DNA of 10,225 bases from the NCBI GenBank assembly GCA_017883495.1, contig JADGNL010000019.1, positions 1 through 10,225 of the forward strand, written 5' to 3'. The stretch's first letter is position 1; each line of letters begins with the position of its first letter. A program made the translations under genes and the position numbers. Positions 1 to 6,176 of this stretch are shown here, piece by piece. Source of the stretch: Methanomicrobiales archaeon. Lineage in GTDB: Archaea > Halobacteriota > Methanomicrobia > Methanomicrobiales > Methanospirillaceae. A model generated the notes under the pieces. That model did no database searches and had not been told where the DNA came from. It was given only the letters and a program-made list of their open reading frames with translations.

Positions 1-257
1 CCGACCGTGATCGGCTTGGCCCGTCGCATCTGGAAAAGCCGGCACTCGACGGTTATGATCCGGGCCAGCTGCTGTGCATCGCCGACGCCACCGGCCGTCG
101 TCATCCCGATCCGGTCCGCGATCTGGTAGACCTTCTTCGCACGCTTCGACGCGATCATGTAGCCCATGGTCGCACGCTTCTCGGTTGCCAGGACCACGCC
201 GCCCTTGAAGACGATACCGAGCGTCGTGGTCCCCGTCATTATCTCCGGCTCTGCCAT
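1..257 (-). CDS. psmB: Proteasome subunit beta (20S core), N-terminal part, truncated by window edge
   Basis: This is the first 85 residues of the archaeal 20S proteasome beta subunit, the catalytic ring protein that degrades unfolded or tagged cytoplasmic proteins together with alpha rings and the PAN ATPase. The protein starts with a nine-residue propeptide (MAEPEIMTG) followed by TTTLGIVFKGG, so autocleavage would expose Thr10 as the N-terminal nucleophile. Counting from that threonine, Glu17 and Lys33 are present, matching the catalytic set of the Thermoplasma enzyme, and a GGVGDAQ motif follows. The ATG at 257 is chosen because it gives the usual short propeptide and is preceded by a good Shine-Dalgarno sequence (GAGGT, complement of 264-268) at six bases. 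The 3' end lies beyond position 1. The upstream gene, a CBS-domain protein on the same strand, is 89 bases away. Recognition of the family is secure. Confidence 0.96.
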   Translation of the reverse strand, partial: MAEPEIMTGTTTLGIVFKGGVVLATEKRATMGYMIASKRAKKVYQIADRIGMTTAGGVGDAQQLARIITVECRLFQMRRAKPITV

Positions 258-346
258 CAGAGTACCTCAAAAAGTCTGTGAATAGGGAGAATCACTATAA
301 AAGTGCTGTCCAGGATATACAACATCGCGATCCGACTTATAGGTTG
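258..346 (-). promoter_or_regulatory. psmB promoter region with several TATA-like elements
   Basis: The spacer between the CBS gene stop and psmB is AT-rich compared with its surroundings. Read on the minus strand, a TTTTATA element at about 295-302 lies 41 bases upstream of the psmB ATG. This would place transcription start near 272 and give a leader of about 15 bases that includes the GAGGT ribosome site at 264-268. The element sits inside a small inverted repeat, CACT-N5-AGTG (293-305). Two further TATA-like stretches, around 313-322 and 335-342, could serve as alternative upstream promoters. Promoter function is inferred from spacing only. Confidence 0.55.
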
Positions 347-1189
347 TTATGGGGGCGTGGGTGCGCAGAGAACCCGGATCAGGTCCCGGTCGAAGAGCAT
401 GGCGACCAGGCGTTTGTCCCCGTTGATCACGGGCAGCTGATCGACCCGCGCCCGCTTCATCTTGAGTGCGCACTCGCTGACCTCTGCGTTCAGCGGGACG
501 GCGATCACGTTCTTGACCATCGCGTGCTTGACCGGCTTCTTCGGAATCTGGACCTTCGAGATCGAGTATGAGAGCGTGTGATTGTCGCGAATGCTCTCCC
601 ACGTCCACTCGTCGTCGTCGGTTCCATTCGAGAAGTCCGAAACTCCGACCGAATCCTCGATCACCGAGTTCCGGATCAGGTCGCGCTCGGAGATGATCCC
701 GCGGAGCGTATTGTCCGCGTCCAGGATCGGGATGGCGTCGAAGCCCGAGATCTCCATGACCCTGCCGACGACCGTGAGCGGTGTCTCCTCCCAGATCGCA
801 AAGGTCTGACTCGTGTAGGCGTCCCGGATCGGGATCGTGCACTTCATCTGCGCGATGGCGAGGATCAGGTCCGAGACCGAGAGAAGGCCGACGAGTCGCC
901 TGTCTTCGACCACCGGCAATCGGCGTATGCCGTGTCGGATCATGACCCGGGCCGCATCGGCGATCGTCGCATCGGGCCCGATCGTGATCGGGTCAGGCGT
1001 CATGAGAAGGCCGAGCTGTGTCTCGTCGGGCTTTCGAAGCAGATCCTTTCTGGTGATGATCCCCACGATCTGCCCGTCCTTGATCACAGGCACGCCGCTG
1101 ATCCCGGTGCGCTTCAGGATCTTCAGGACATCGTCGCGGTTGCCAGGGATCTCGACCGAGACGACATCCTGGGTCATGTAGTCGCGCAC
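347..1189 (-). CDS. Four-CBS-domain protein, probable nucleotide-sensing regulator
   Basis: This 280-residue protein consists almost entirely of four CBS domains, at about residues 1-55, 62-115, 122-178 and 220-276. Each ends in the typical pattern GIITRKDLL, GLLSVSDLI, GIISERDLI and AMLFDRDLI. The first three keep the S/T-x-x-D ribose-binding signature and the fourth does not. CBS pairs (Bateman modules) generally bind AMP, ATP, SAM or related nucleotides and change shape to regulate a partner. No catalytic or DNA-binding domain is attached, so this would act as a stand-alone cytoplasmic sensor. A linker at about 178-215, rich in Asp, Ser and Trp, separates the third and fourth domains. The start is a GTG at 1189; an in-frame ATG at 1177 is possible and would remove only four residues. 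The stress protein gene ends 11 bases upstream on the same strand, which suggests one transcript. The ligand and partner cannot be told from the sequence. Confidence 0.92.
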   Translation of the reverse strand: MRDYMTQDVVSVEIPGNRDDVLKILKRTGISGVPVIKDGQIVGIITRKDLLRKPDETQLGLLMTPDPITIGPDATIADAARVMIRHGIRRLPVVEDRRLVGLLSVSDLILAIAQMKCTIPIRDAYTSQTFAIWEETPLTVVGRVMEISGFDAIPILDADNTLRGIISERDLIRNSVIEDSVGVSDFSNGTDDDEWTWESIRDNHTLSYSISKVQIPKKPVKHAMVKNVIAVPLNAEVSECALKMKRARVDQLPVINGDKRLVAMLFDRDLIRVLCAPTPP

Positions 1190-1200
1190 GAGCTGCGGGC

Positions 1201-1629
1201 TTATTTTCTCACCACCATCGTCGTCACGGGACTATTCATCACCACGAAGGAGCTGACCGAGCCCAGCAGGAGCCGTTCGATCCCGCTCTTCCCGAGCGAT
1301 CCGACCACGATGAGATCGGCACCGACCTCCTCCGCGAGATTCAGAAGCTCCTGCCCGGCGTGGCCCTGCCGGAGATGGGTCGTGAGCGGAACGCCGGCGT
1401 CGGCCCCGGCTGCGACTGCACCGTCCAGGATCTCCTTGCCCTCCTTGTCGAGGAGGCTGTACATGACCTCCCAGGTATTATCGACGGGGAGCGAGGAGAA
1501 GAGGCCGATCTCGATCACGTAGGCAGCATGCACTTCGGCGCTCCACGCCTTCGCCTCGTCGATCGCCGTTGTCAGAGCCTGCAGGCTCTGGCTGGAGCCG
1601 TCGATTGCTACCAATACCTTTCGGAACAT
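1201..1629 (-). CDS. Universal stress protein (UspA family), ATP-binding type
   Basis: The 142-residue product is a single Usp domain, the usual length for the family, expected to be a soluble cytoplasmic dimer. It opens with the typical MFRKVLVAIDGS strand including Asp10. It carries the complete ATP-binding motif G-x2-G-x9-G-S at residues 110-124 (G110, G113, G123, S124), so it should be an ATP-binding rather than a non-binding member. The end has the usual SPVTTMVVRK dimer-forming strand. I chose the ATG at 1629 over the in-frame GTG at 1635: it gives the standard Usp N-terminus and has a GAGGG Shine-Dalgarno sequence five bases upstream, which a start at 1635 would overlap. The gene lies 35 bases downstream of the aminohydrolase gene and 11 bases upstream of the CBS gene. 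Usp and CBS proteins are both adenine-nucleotide sensors, so a shared energy or stress role is a reasonable inference. The process controlled is unknown. Confidence 0.93.
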   Translation of the reverse strand: MFRKVLVAIDGSSQSLQALTTAIDEAKAWSAEVHAAYVIEIGLFSSLPVDNTWEVMYSLLDKEGKEILDGAVAAGADAGVPLTTHLRQGHAGQELLNLAEEVGADLIVVGSLGKSGIERLLLGSVSSFVVMNSPVTTMVVRK

Positions 1630-1635
1630 ACACAC

Positions 1636-1682
1636 CCTCAGAAAATAGTCTTTATAGATTCGTCCTACTGGTTAAAAACGTT
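1636..1682 (-). promoter_or_regulatory. Possible promoter and ribosome site for the stress protein gene
   Basis: This AT-rich stretch overlaps the 3' end of the aminohydrolase gene. On the minus strand it contains two TATA-like elements. TTTTTAAC, near 1672-1680, would start transcription about 20 bases before the ATG and include the GAGGG ribosome site. TATAAAG, near 1650-1657, would give an almost leaderless transcript. Either would let the stress protein and CBS genes be transcribed separately from the upstream gene. This is inferred from sequence and spacing. Confidence 0.4.
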
Positions 1683-2699
1683 TGTTTCTATGGCCCCCGC
1701 ATCGAGACGCCGAACCAGGGAAGCGACGAGATCGCGGCTGAACGAGAGCCCCGCCTGAGATGGATCCACGACGAAGAAGGAGGCGACAGCACCCGGTTCG
1801 AGCCAGGTCGGGGTTCCGGTGACGGCGGCGCCGTCGATCCCGGCATGGAGCAGGGCGGCGGGCTCGATGCCGTAGACGACCGACGCAAATGCGAGTTCCC
1901 CCGCCATGTCGGGCGGGACGAACATCGCGTTGTCCGTGCCGAGCAGCACGCGGCAACCGAGCTCGAGCATCCGCGCGATCGGCGGGTGCGCGCTGTTCGT
2001 TGCCACGCCGAGGCGCCAGTTCGAGCGCGGGCAGACCGCGATCGGGATCGCCTCGTCGGCGCAGCGCCGAAGCTGTGCGTCGGTCGCGTGGGTCATGTGC
2101 ACCACGAGGTCGGGCCGGCAGTCGAGGGCGTCGTCCACGTCGTCGGCGTCGCGCTCGCCCGCGTGGAATGCAACGAACCCGCCCCTCTGCCGGACGCGTT
2201 CGGCCACGTCGCGGTATCCCGGGATGTCGCGCGTACTCGCAATGCCCGCACCGTCGGCAGCGTCCTCCCCGCCGTCGCGCCCGAGGATGACGGCACGGCA
2301 TGAGAGACCGGATACGGCTCCGCGCAGCAACCCGACTCCGCGGGCGCCGCCCTCGCGGAAGTCGACGAACCCACCTGTCCCGCCCCGGATCGTCCGCAGG
2401 GCGCTCTCGCGCATGCCCGCGATGCAGTCCGCGTCACCGGCTGCACCGAGGAGCCGGTGCTTGAGTCCGTCGGGGGCTGCGACGAGAGACGCGAGGTCAC
2501 CGCCGCCGGCTGTGTCCATCGCGATGGTGTCGCCGAGGTGCGTATGGGCGTTGAAGAACGAGGGGCAGATCCAGCGGGCGGGCGCCCGCCTGCGTTCCTC
2601 GATCGAGACGATCCGGCCACGCTCGACCACGACATCGGCCGGCCGGCATTCGAGCGAAGGGCCTGTGAGGGCGAGGCCCGAGTAGACTCTCTGCGTCAT
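1665..2699 (-). CDS. Amidohydrolase-superfamily enzyme, aminohydrolase (deaminase) type
   Basis: This 344-residue cytoplasmic metal-dependent hydrolase has an N-terminal beta-sandwich segment (residues 1-48), a TIM-barrel core and a short C-terminal return to the beta-sandwich (about 300-344). The metal and catalytic residues are visible in order: H52-x-H54 in NAHTHLGD, H179 and E182 in FHAGE, H201/H204 in HMTHA, and D256 in LGTDNAM. The HAGE pattern and the CPRSN motif at 223-227 resemble the cytosine, S-adenosylhomocysteine and chlorohydrolase-type deaminases rather than dihydroorotases or ureases. The usual deaminases of this group have about 400-440 residues, so this is a compact member. 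The substrate is not recognisable. No nucleotide-metabolism gene lies nearby: the downstream neighbour is a stress protein and the upstream neighbour is divergent secG. The ATG at 2699 directly follows GGGG with no well-spaced Shine-Dalgarno site, consistent with a near-leaderless transcript. Confidence 0.88.
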   Translation of the reverse strand: MTQRVYSGLALTGPSLECRPADVVVERGRIVSIEERRRAPARWICPSFFNAHTHLGDTIAMDTAGGGDLASLVAAPDGLKHRLLGAAGDADCIAGMRESALRTIRGGTGGFVDFREGGARGVGLLRGAVSGLSCRAVILGRDGGEDAADGAGIASTRDIPGYRDVAERVRQRGGFVAFHAGERDADDVDDALDCRPDLVVHMTHATDAQLRRCADEAIPIAVCPRSNWRLGVATNSAHPPIARMLELGCRVLLGTDNAMFVPPDMAGELAFASVVYGIEPAALLHAGIDGAAVTGTPTWLEPGAVASFFVVDPSQAGLSFSRDLVASLVRRLDAGAIETNVFNQ

Positions 2700-2740
2700 C
2701 CCCTGATTATTTAAATGACCAGACCCAGATATAGGTTGAT
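2700..2740. promoter_or_regulatory. Divergent promoter between the aminohydrolase gene and secG
   Basis: Only 41 bases separate the two divergent start codons. On the plus strand a TATTTAAAT element (2708-2716) is centred 29 bases before the secG ATG. On the minus strand CCTATATCT (complement of 2727-2735) is centred 32 bases before the aminohydrolase ATG. Archaeal TATA boxes normally sit about 25-30 bases before the start of transcription, so both transcripts would be nearly leaderless. Each TATA box would lie close to the other gene's start site. The spacing can be read directly; promoter use is inferred. Confidence 0.55.
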
Positions 2741-2899
2741 ATGGCGAAGAAGCGAGGCGGGCGGCTGATCTCGTCGGCCGGGCTCGTCAACTACTACGAG
2801 AGCGAGGACCGGCGTGCCGTCCACATCAACCCCTACTACGTGATCGCGGTTGCCGCCGTGATCGGCGCGATCGTACTCGCGATGGACATACTTCTCTGA
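2741..2899 (+). CDS. secG: Preprotein translocase subunit SecG (Sec61-beta homologue)
   Basis: This 52-residue protein is the small non-essential-type subunit of the archaeal SecYEG/Sec61 translocon, through which exported and membrane proteins pass. It shows the family layout: a basic cytoplasmic start (MAKKRGGRL), the conserved SSAGLVNYYE segment at residues 11-20, a HINPYYV motif entering the membrane, and one C-terminal membrane helix at about 31-50. The length is normal for archaeal Sec61-beta. The ATG at 2741 follows a weak ribosome site (AGGTTGAT). The gene stands alone upstream of a decayed dedA gene and about 560 bases upstream of aglB. That places translocation and N-glycosylation genes near each other, though they do not appear to share a transcript. 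Confidence 0.95.
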   Translation: MAKKRGGRLISSAGLVNYYESEDRRAVHINPYYVIAVAAVIGAIVLAMDILL

Positions 2900-2934
2900 A
2901 CAACAAGGCAGTGGCGCGGTCGGCGCGGGCCGCG

Positions 2935-3392
2935 CGGCTGGCTTTCAGCATTTCCTATCTGCTGGACTTTCCGCACACGTTGATCTACCCCTCCTCGATC
3001 AGAGGGCCCTGCCGCTCGTGATCGGGCAGTACGGACGGCGACGTACGCGATCCTCCTCGAACAGGGCTTGTCGGGACGTCGTTTCTCCCCGGCGACTCGC
3101 TCTTCTTCGTCGCAGGTGCGATTCTCGGGGACCTGGGGAACGACTTGATCGGCAACTACTCAGGCCTGCGTGTCTTCAGGCGCCGATTCTTCGAGATTAA
3201 TTACCCGCTTCATCCCGCCGGCCTGGACCTTTGCCCAGCTCCTCGCGGACGGCGGAACCGCATGCTACCTGCGGTTCCTGCTCTTCACCATCCTCGAGGT
3301 CGCGGCGTTATGGTGCTAACAGCCGGATCGTTTCTTTTCATCCTCTTCCGGATCGCTCGCGAGTACCTCCGGCATCGGGGGCCTGACCGCTC
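2935..3392 (+). pseudogene. Decayed DedA-family (VTT/SNARE-associated domain) membrane protein gene
   Basis: No single frame is open here, but joining frames rebuilds a DedA protein in the correct order. The pieces are: an N-terminal hydrophobic piece ending YLLDF (to about 2970, frame 1); AHVD followed by ALPLVIGQYG (2973-3032, frame 0); TYAILLEQG (about 3044-3066, frame 2); LVGTSFLPGDSLFFVAGAIL with GDLGNDLIGNYSG and VFRRRFFEIN (3067-3200, frame 1); RFIPPAWTFAQ through LRFLLFTILEVAALWC and a TAA (3206-3319, frame 2); and ILFRIAREYLRHRG (about 3340-3381, frame 1). FLPGDSL and RFIP-x3-TF are hallmarks of the family. At least five frame changes are needed. The stretch normally found between FFE and RFIP, including the helical hairpin segment, is missing, so there is also a deletion of perhaps 25 residues. 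No credible start codon or ribosome site remains. Active DedA proteins are inner-membrane proteins, and some bacterial members return lipid-phosphate carriers across the membrane. This copy should be non-functional unless the sequence contains many errors. Confidence 0.82.
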
Positions 3393-3413
3393 CGCTCTCC
3401 ATCCGAGGCCTAT

Positions 3414-3461
3414 CCAAATATATTAACGGTCCTGCGGAGCACCTGTACAGCGGAGGGAGGG
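3414..3461 (+). promoter_or_regulatory. aglB promoter and ribosome binding site
   Basis: An AAATATATTAA stretch (3416-3426) is the strongest TATA-box candidate in the window. Its centre is about 42 bases before the aglB ATG, so transcription should start near 3446 and give a leader of about 16 bases. That leader ends in a very purine-rich Shine-Dalgarno region, GGAGGGAGG (3452-3460). The element follows directly on the remains of dedA, so aglB is transcribed independently of secG. Confidence 0.7.
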
Positions 3462-6110
3462 ATGACACCGCCCGTTCTTTCGAAGTACCGCACGTATCTC
3501 ATCATCGCGCTAGTCGCGCTCTTCGCCGTCCTTGCGTTCTGGATCCGGATGATCCCGGCCATGCAGATCGGGAATCAGGACATCCTCTCGTTCGTCGGCT
3601 CCGACGACCCGCTCTACAATCTCCGCCAGGTCGAGCTGATGCTCGCCAACTTCCCGACCTATGCCTGGTGGGAGCCGATGACCCTCTTCCCGTACGGGAC
3701 CGATATCTACTGGGGGCCGCTGACCACCTACATCGCGGCGACCCTCTGTCTTCTGACAGGGGCGACCACGCGTCCGGAGATCATTTTCGCGTCCCTCACG
3801 GTCCCGCCGCTGATGGCCGCGGCCATGGTTCCCGTGGTCTTTCTGATCGGACGGCGTCTCTCGGATTGGAAGGGCGGGCTCATTGCTGCCGGCCTGATCG
3901 CGATCATCGCGGGCCAGTACTTCTTCCGCTCTCTCTTCGGGTACTTCGATCACCACATAACCGAGACCCTCACCTCGACCATCTTCTGCCTGGTCTACAT
4001 CGTGGTGGTCCGGTACGCACTCGATCACGAGGTCTCGCTGACCAGCATAGAGAGCCTGAAGCGACCTGCCCTGCTCGCGGCCGCCGCAGGTGTCGCGTAT
4101 TTCATCGGTCTCGTGGCGATGCCGACGATGATCCTCTTCGCGATGATCGTAGCGATCTACACGCTCGTCCAGTTCCTCTACGACGTCTACCGCGGGCGCT
4201 CGAACGACGCGCTCCTCGTGATCAACGGAGTTACGTTCGCCGTCGCCCTGGTTCTCCTGCTCCTCTTCGGCCTGAAGAATACGGGCATCGACCTCTCTGC
4301 CTACACTATCGGCCACGTGATTGCGTACCTCGGCATCATCGCGGGGACGGCGATCCTCTGGGGGATCGATCGGTACCTCCGCGGCCGCCCCTGGTACTAC
4401 TTCCCGGCTGCTCTCGCCGGGCTCGGGATCGTGATCGGCGCGATTCTCTTCGTCGCCTTCCCCGATGTCTATAACATCCTGATCGGCAGTTTCGGGGCGT
4501 TCTTCGGCCAGTACGACGTGACGAATACGGTCCAGGAGGCGCGAGGCTGGTCGATTGAGGCGGCGTGGTCCACGTTCCAGCTCGGGCTCGTGCTGATGTT
4601 CGCGGGCTTCGGAGTGCTCGCGTTCCGGTTCTGGCGCGAACACCGGGCCGACCACCTCTTCGTCTTCGTCTGGTCCGCCATCATCCTCCTCTCCACGGTC
4701 CAGCACGTCCGGTACGAGTACTATCTCGCCGTCAATATCGCTTTACTCGCCGGGATCGTCGTCTCCTTCGCGCTCGAGCTCGGCGGGGCCGACCTCGCGG
4801 GCATGCTCGGCTTCGGCCCGAAGCAGGCGAAGCCTGCGCCCGCTCCGGCTCCCGAACCCGAGCGAAAGACCAAGAAAGGCGGCAAGAAGGCGGCGTCCGC
4901 GAAGACCCCGACCGGCAAGCAGCGCTCCCACGCGCCGCGCATGTCCTACAGCCTGGTCGGGGCCGCGCTCGTGCTCGGTGCAATCCTGGTCACGCTCCTC
5001 TTCGCCTACTTCTCGACCCTGCCGATCGACCTCAATGGCGACGGTCAGGGAGATTTCACGACCTCGTACGCGACCGCGAGCCAGCAGGTCAACCGGATGA
5101 ACCCGGACTGGAAGGAGTCGCTCCAGTGGATGGAGAACGGCACCCCTGCAACGGGGATGGACATGAAGAAGGTTTACGCCAAGCAGGGCTTCACCTATCC
5201 GCCCCAGGCATACGGCGTGATGTCCTGGTGGGACTACGGCCACATGATCACCTACATCGCCCAGCGGATTCCGAACGCGAACCCGTTCCAGCAGGGCGTC
5301 GCCGGTCCGGACGGCGCGGCTGCGTACTTCGTCTCGACGAACGAGACCGAGTCCAACCGGATCCTGGGCGTGAAGGAGACCCGGTACGTCGTCACGGATA
5401 TCGAGATGGCCGTCTCGAAGTTCTGGGCGATGGCGACCTGGTACAACACAACAGCCCAGACCGCGCCGTATCAGATGACCATGTACGCCCGGAACCAGCA
5501 GAATACGAACGTCCTCGACCCGGTCACTGTGGACCTCCAGCCCTACTACCTGACCACGATCGCCCGGCTCCATATCTTCGACGGCTCGGAGACGGCGCCC
5601 ACAACCGCGTACTACATCGAGTACCAGGACCCGGCGAAGGCGAAGACCGCGCTCCCGCTGATCACGCGGGCCGAGTCCATGAATGCGACCGAAGCAGTCA
5701 CGCGCGCGGCCGCGTACAATGCACAGGCCGCAACCGGGACGCACGCGATGGCTGCGGGCGTCCAGCCCGACCAGCCGATCGAGACCGTGCAGGCGCTCGG
5801 CCACTACCGGCTTGTCCATGAGTCGCCCTCGGGCGCGGGCGGCAGCGCCACCATCAAGTACGTCAAGGTCTTCGAGTACGTCAAGGGCGCCCGCCTCCGT
5901 GGAGAGGGAACGATCGAGGTCCCCGTCGTCACGAACACGGGCCGGAACTTCACCTGGCGCGCCACGGCCGTGAACGGTGAGTTTGTGCTTCCGTACGCGA
6001 CAGGCGGCAGCACCGGCGACGTTCACACGACGGGACCGTACCGCCTGCTCTCCACAGGGGGAACGGTCGAGGTCCCCGAGGCCGCCGTCGAGTCCGGCAG
6101 CACCCTCTGA
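3462..6110 (+). CDS. aglB: Dolichyl-phosphooligosaccharide-protein glycotransferase (oligosaccharyltransferase, STT3 family)
   Basis: AglB transfers a lipid-linked oligosaccharide to Asn in N-x-S/T sequons of exported proteins such as S-layer glycoproteins, acting on the outer face of the membrane. The 882-residue protein has a multi-spanning N-terminal half (about residues 10-440, with a last helix at 496-517) and a soluble C-terminal domain outside the cell. Visible motifs are the acidic loop motif GSDDPLYN (D48, D49), the second DxD-type motif FDHH (163-165), a TVQE motif (356-359) corresponding to the SVSE/TIXE loop, R417 in VRYEYYLAV, the sequon-binding WWDYG at 589-593, and a DK-type motif beginning D646 with K653. 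Between helices lies an unusual Ala/Pro/Lys-rich linker (about 454-493), probably cytoplasmic and disordered. Several sequons in the C-terminal half (for example NET at 627 and NTT at 662) could themselves be glycosylated. The ATG at 3462 has a strong ribosome site. A T6 tract follows the stop. Identification is secure; the glycan attached cannot be deduced. Confidence 0.97.
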   Translation: MTPPVLSKYRTYLIIALVALFAVLAFWIRMIPAMQIGNQDILSFVGSDDPLYNLRQVELMLANFPTYAWWEPMTLFPYGTDIYWGPLTTYIAATLCLLTGATTRPEIIFASLTVPPLMAAAMVPVVFLIGRRLSDWKGGLIAAGLIAIIAGQYFFRSLFGYFDHHITETLTSTIFCLVYIVVVRYALDHEVSLTSIESLKRPALLAAAAGVAYFIGLVAMPTMILFAMIVAIYTLVQFLYDVYRGRSNDALLVINGVTFAVALVLLLLFGLKNTGIDLSAYTIGHVIAYLGIIAGTAILWGIDRYLRGRPWYYFPAALAGLGIVIGAILFVAFPDVYNILIGSFGAFFGQYDVTNTVQEARGWSIEAAWSTFQLGLVLMFAGFGVLAFRFWREHRADHLFVFVWSAIILLSTVQHVRYEYYLAVNIALLAGIVVSFALELGGADLAGMLGFGPKQAKPAPAPAPEPERKTKKGGKKAASAKTPTGKQRSHAPRMSYSLVGAALVLGAILVTLLFAYFSTLPIDLNGDGQGDFTTSYATASQQVNRMNPDWKESLQWMENGTPATGMDMKKVYAKQGFTYPPQAYGVMSWWDYGHMITYIAQRIPNANPFQQGVAGPDGAAAYFVSTNETESNRILGVKETRYVVTDIEMAVSKFWAMATWYNTTAQTAPYQMTMYARNQQNTNVLDPVTVDLQPYYLTTIARLHIFDGSETAPTTAYYIEYQDPAKAKTALPLITRAESMNATEAVTRAAAYNAQAATGTHAMAAGVQPDQPIETVQALGHYRLVHESPSGAGGSATIKYVKVFEYVKGARLRGEGTIEVPVVTNTGRNFTWRATAVNGEFVLPYATGGSTGDVHTTGPYRLLSTGGTVEVPEAAVESGSTL

Positions 6111-6133
6111 CCCTTTTTTCCTCTCTACTTCCT
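6111..6133 (+). terminator. T-rich terminator after aglB
   Basis: Directly after the aglB TGA comes CCC followed by six T (6114-6119) and then a pyrimidine-rich run to about 6133. Oligo-T stretches on the non-template strand are the usual archaeal termination signal and do not need a hairpin. No convincing stem is visible. Confidence 0.6.
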
Positions 6134-6142
6134 CCAACAAAA

Positions 6143-6153
6143 GGGGTATAACC
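6143..6153 (+). promoter_or_regulatory. TATA-like element for the rhodanese lipoprotein gene
   Basis: GGGGTATAAC is centred about 28 bases before the ATG at 6177. This would give a leaderless or nearly leaderless transcript and agrees with the lack of a clear Shine-Dalgarno sequence before that ATG. It follows the T-tract after aglB, which suggests a separate transcript. Confidence 0.45.
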
Positions 6154-6176
6154 GTTCGGGACGAGATCATGATCGG

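Noticed and set aside
278..1522. Plus-strand open frames opposite the CBS and stress protein genes
   Set aside because: They are complements of two clearly conserved minus-strand genes and have no domain signal or ribosome site of their own.
3018..3426. Two short plus-strand open frames (60 and 93 codons) as independent small genes
   Set aside because: Their useful parts are fragments of the same DedA protein in different frames. The remainder is out-of-frame noise, so they are better described as one pseudogene.
4743..6170. A 475-codon open frame on the minus strand
   Set aside because: It is wholly antisense to aglB, whose motifs are intact. Its product is rich in Arg, Gly, Val and Asp with no recognisable domain, as expected from the complement of a GC-rich gene.
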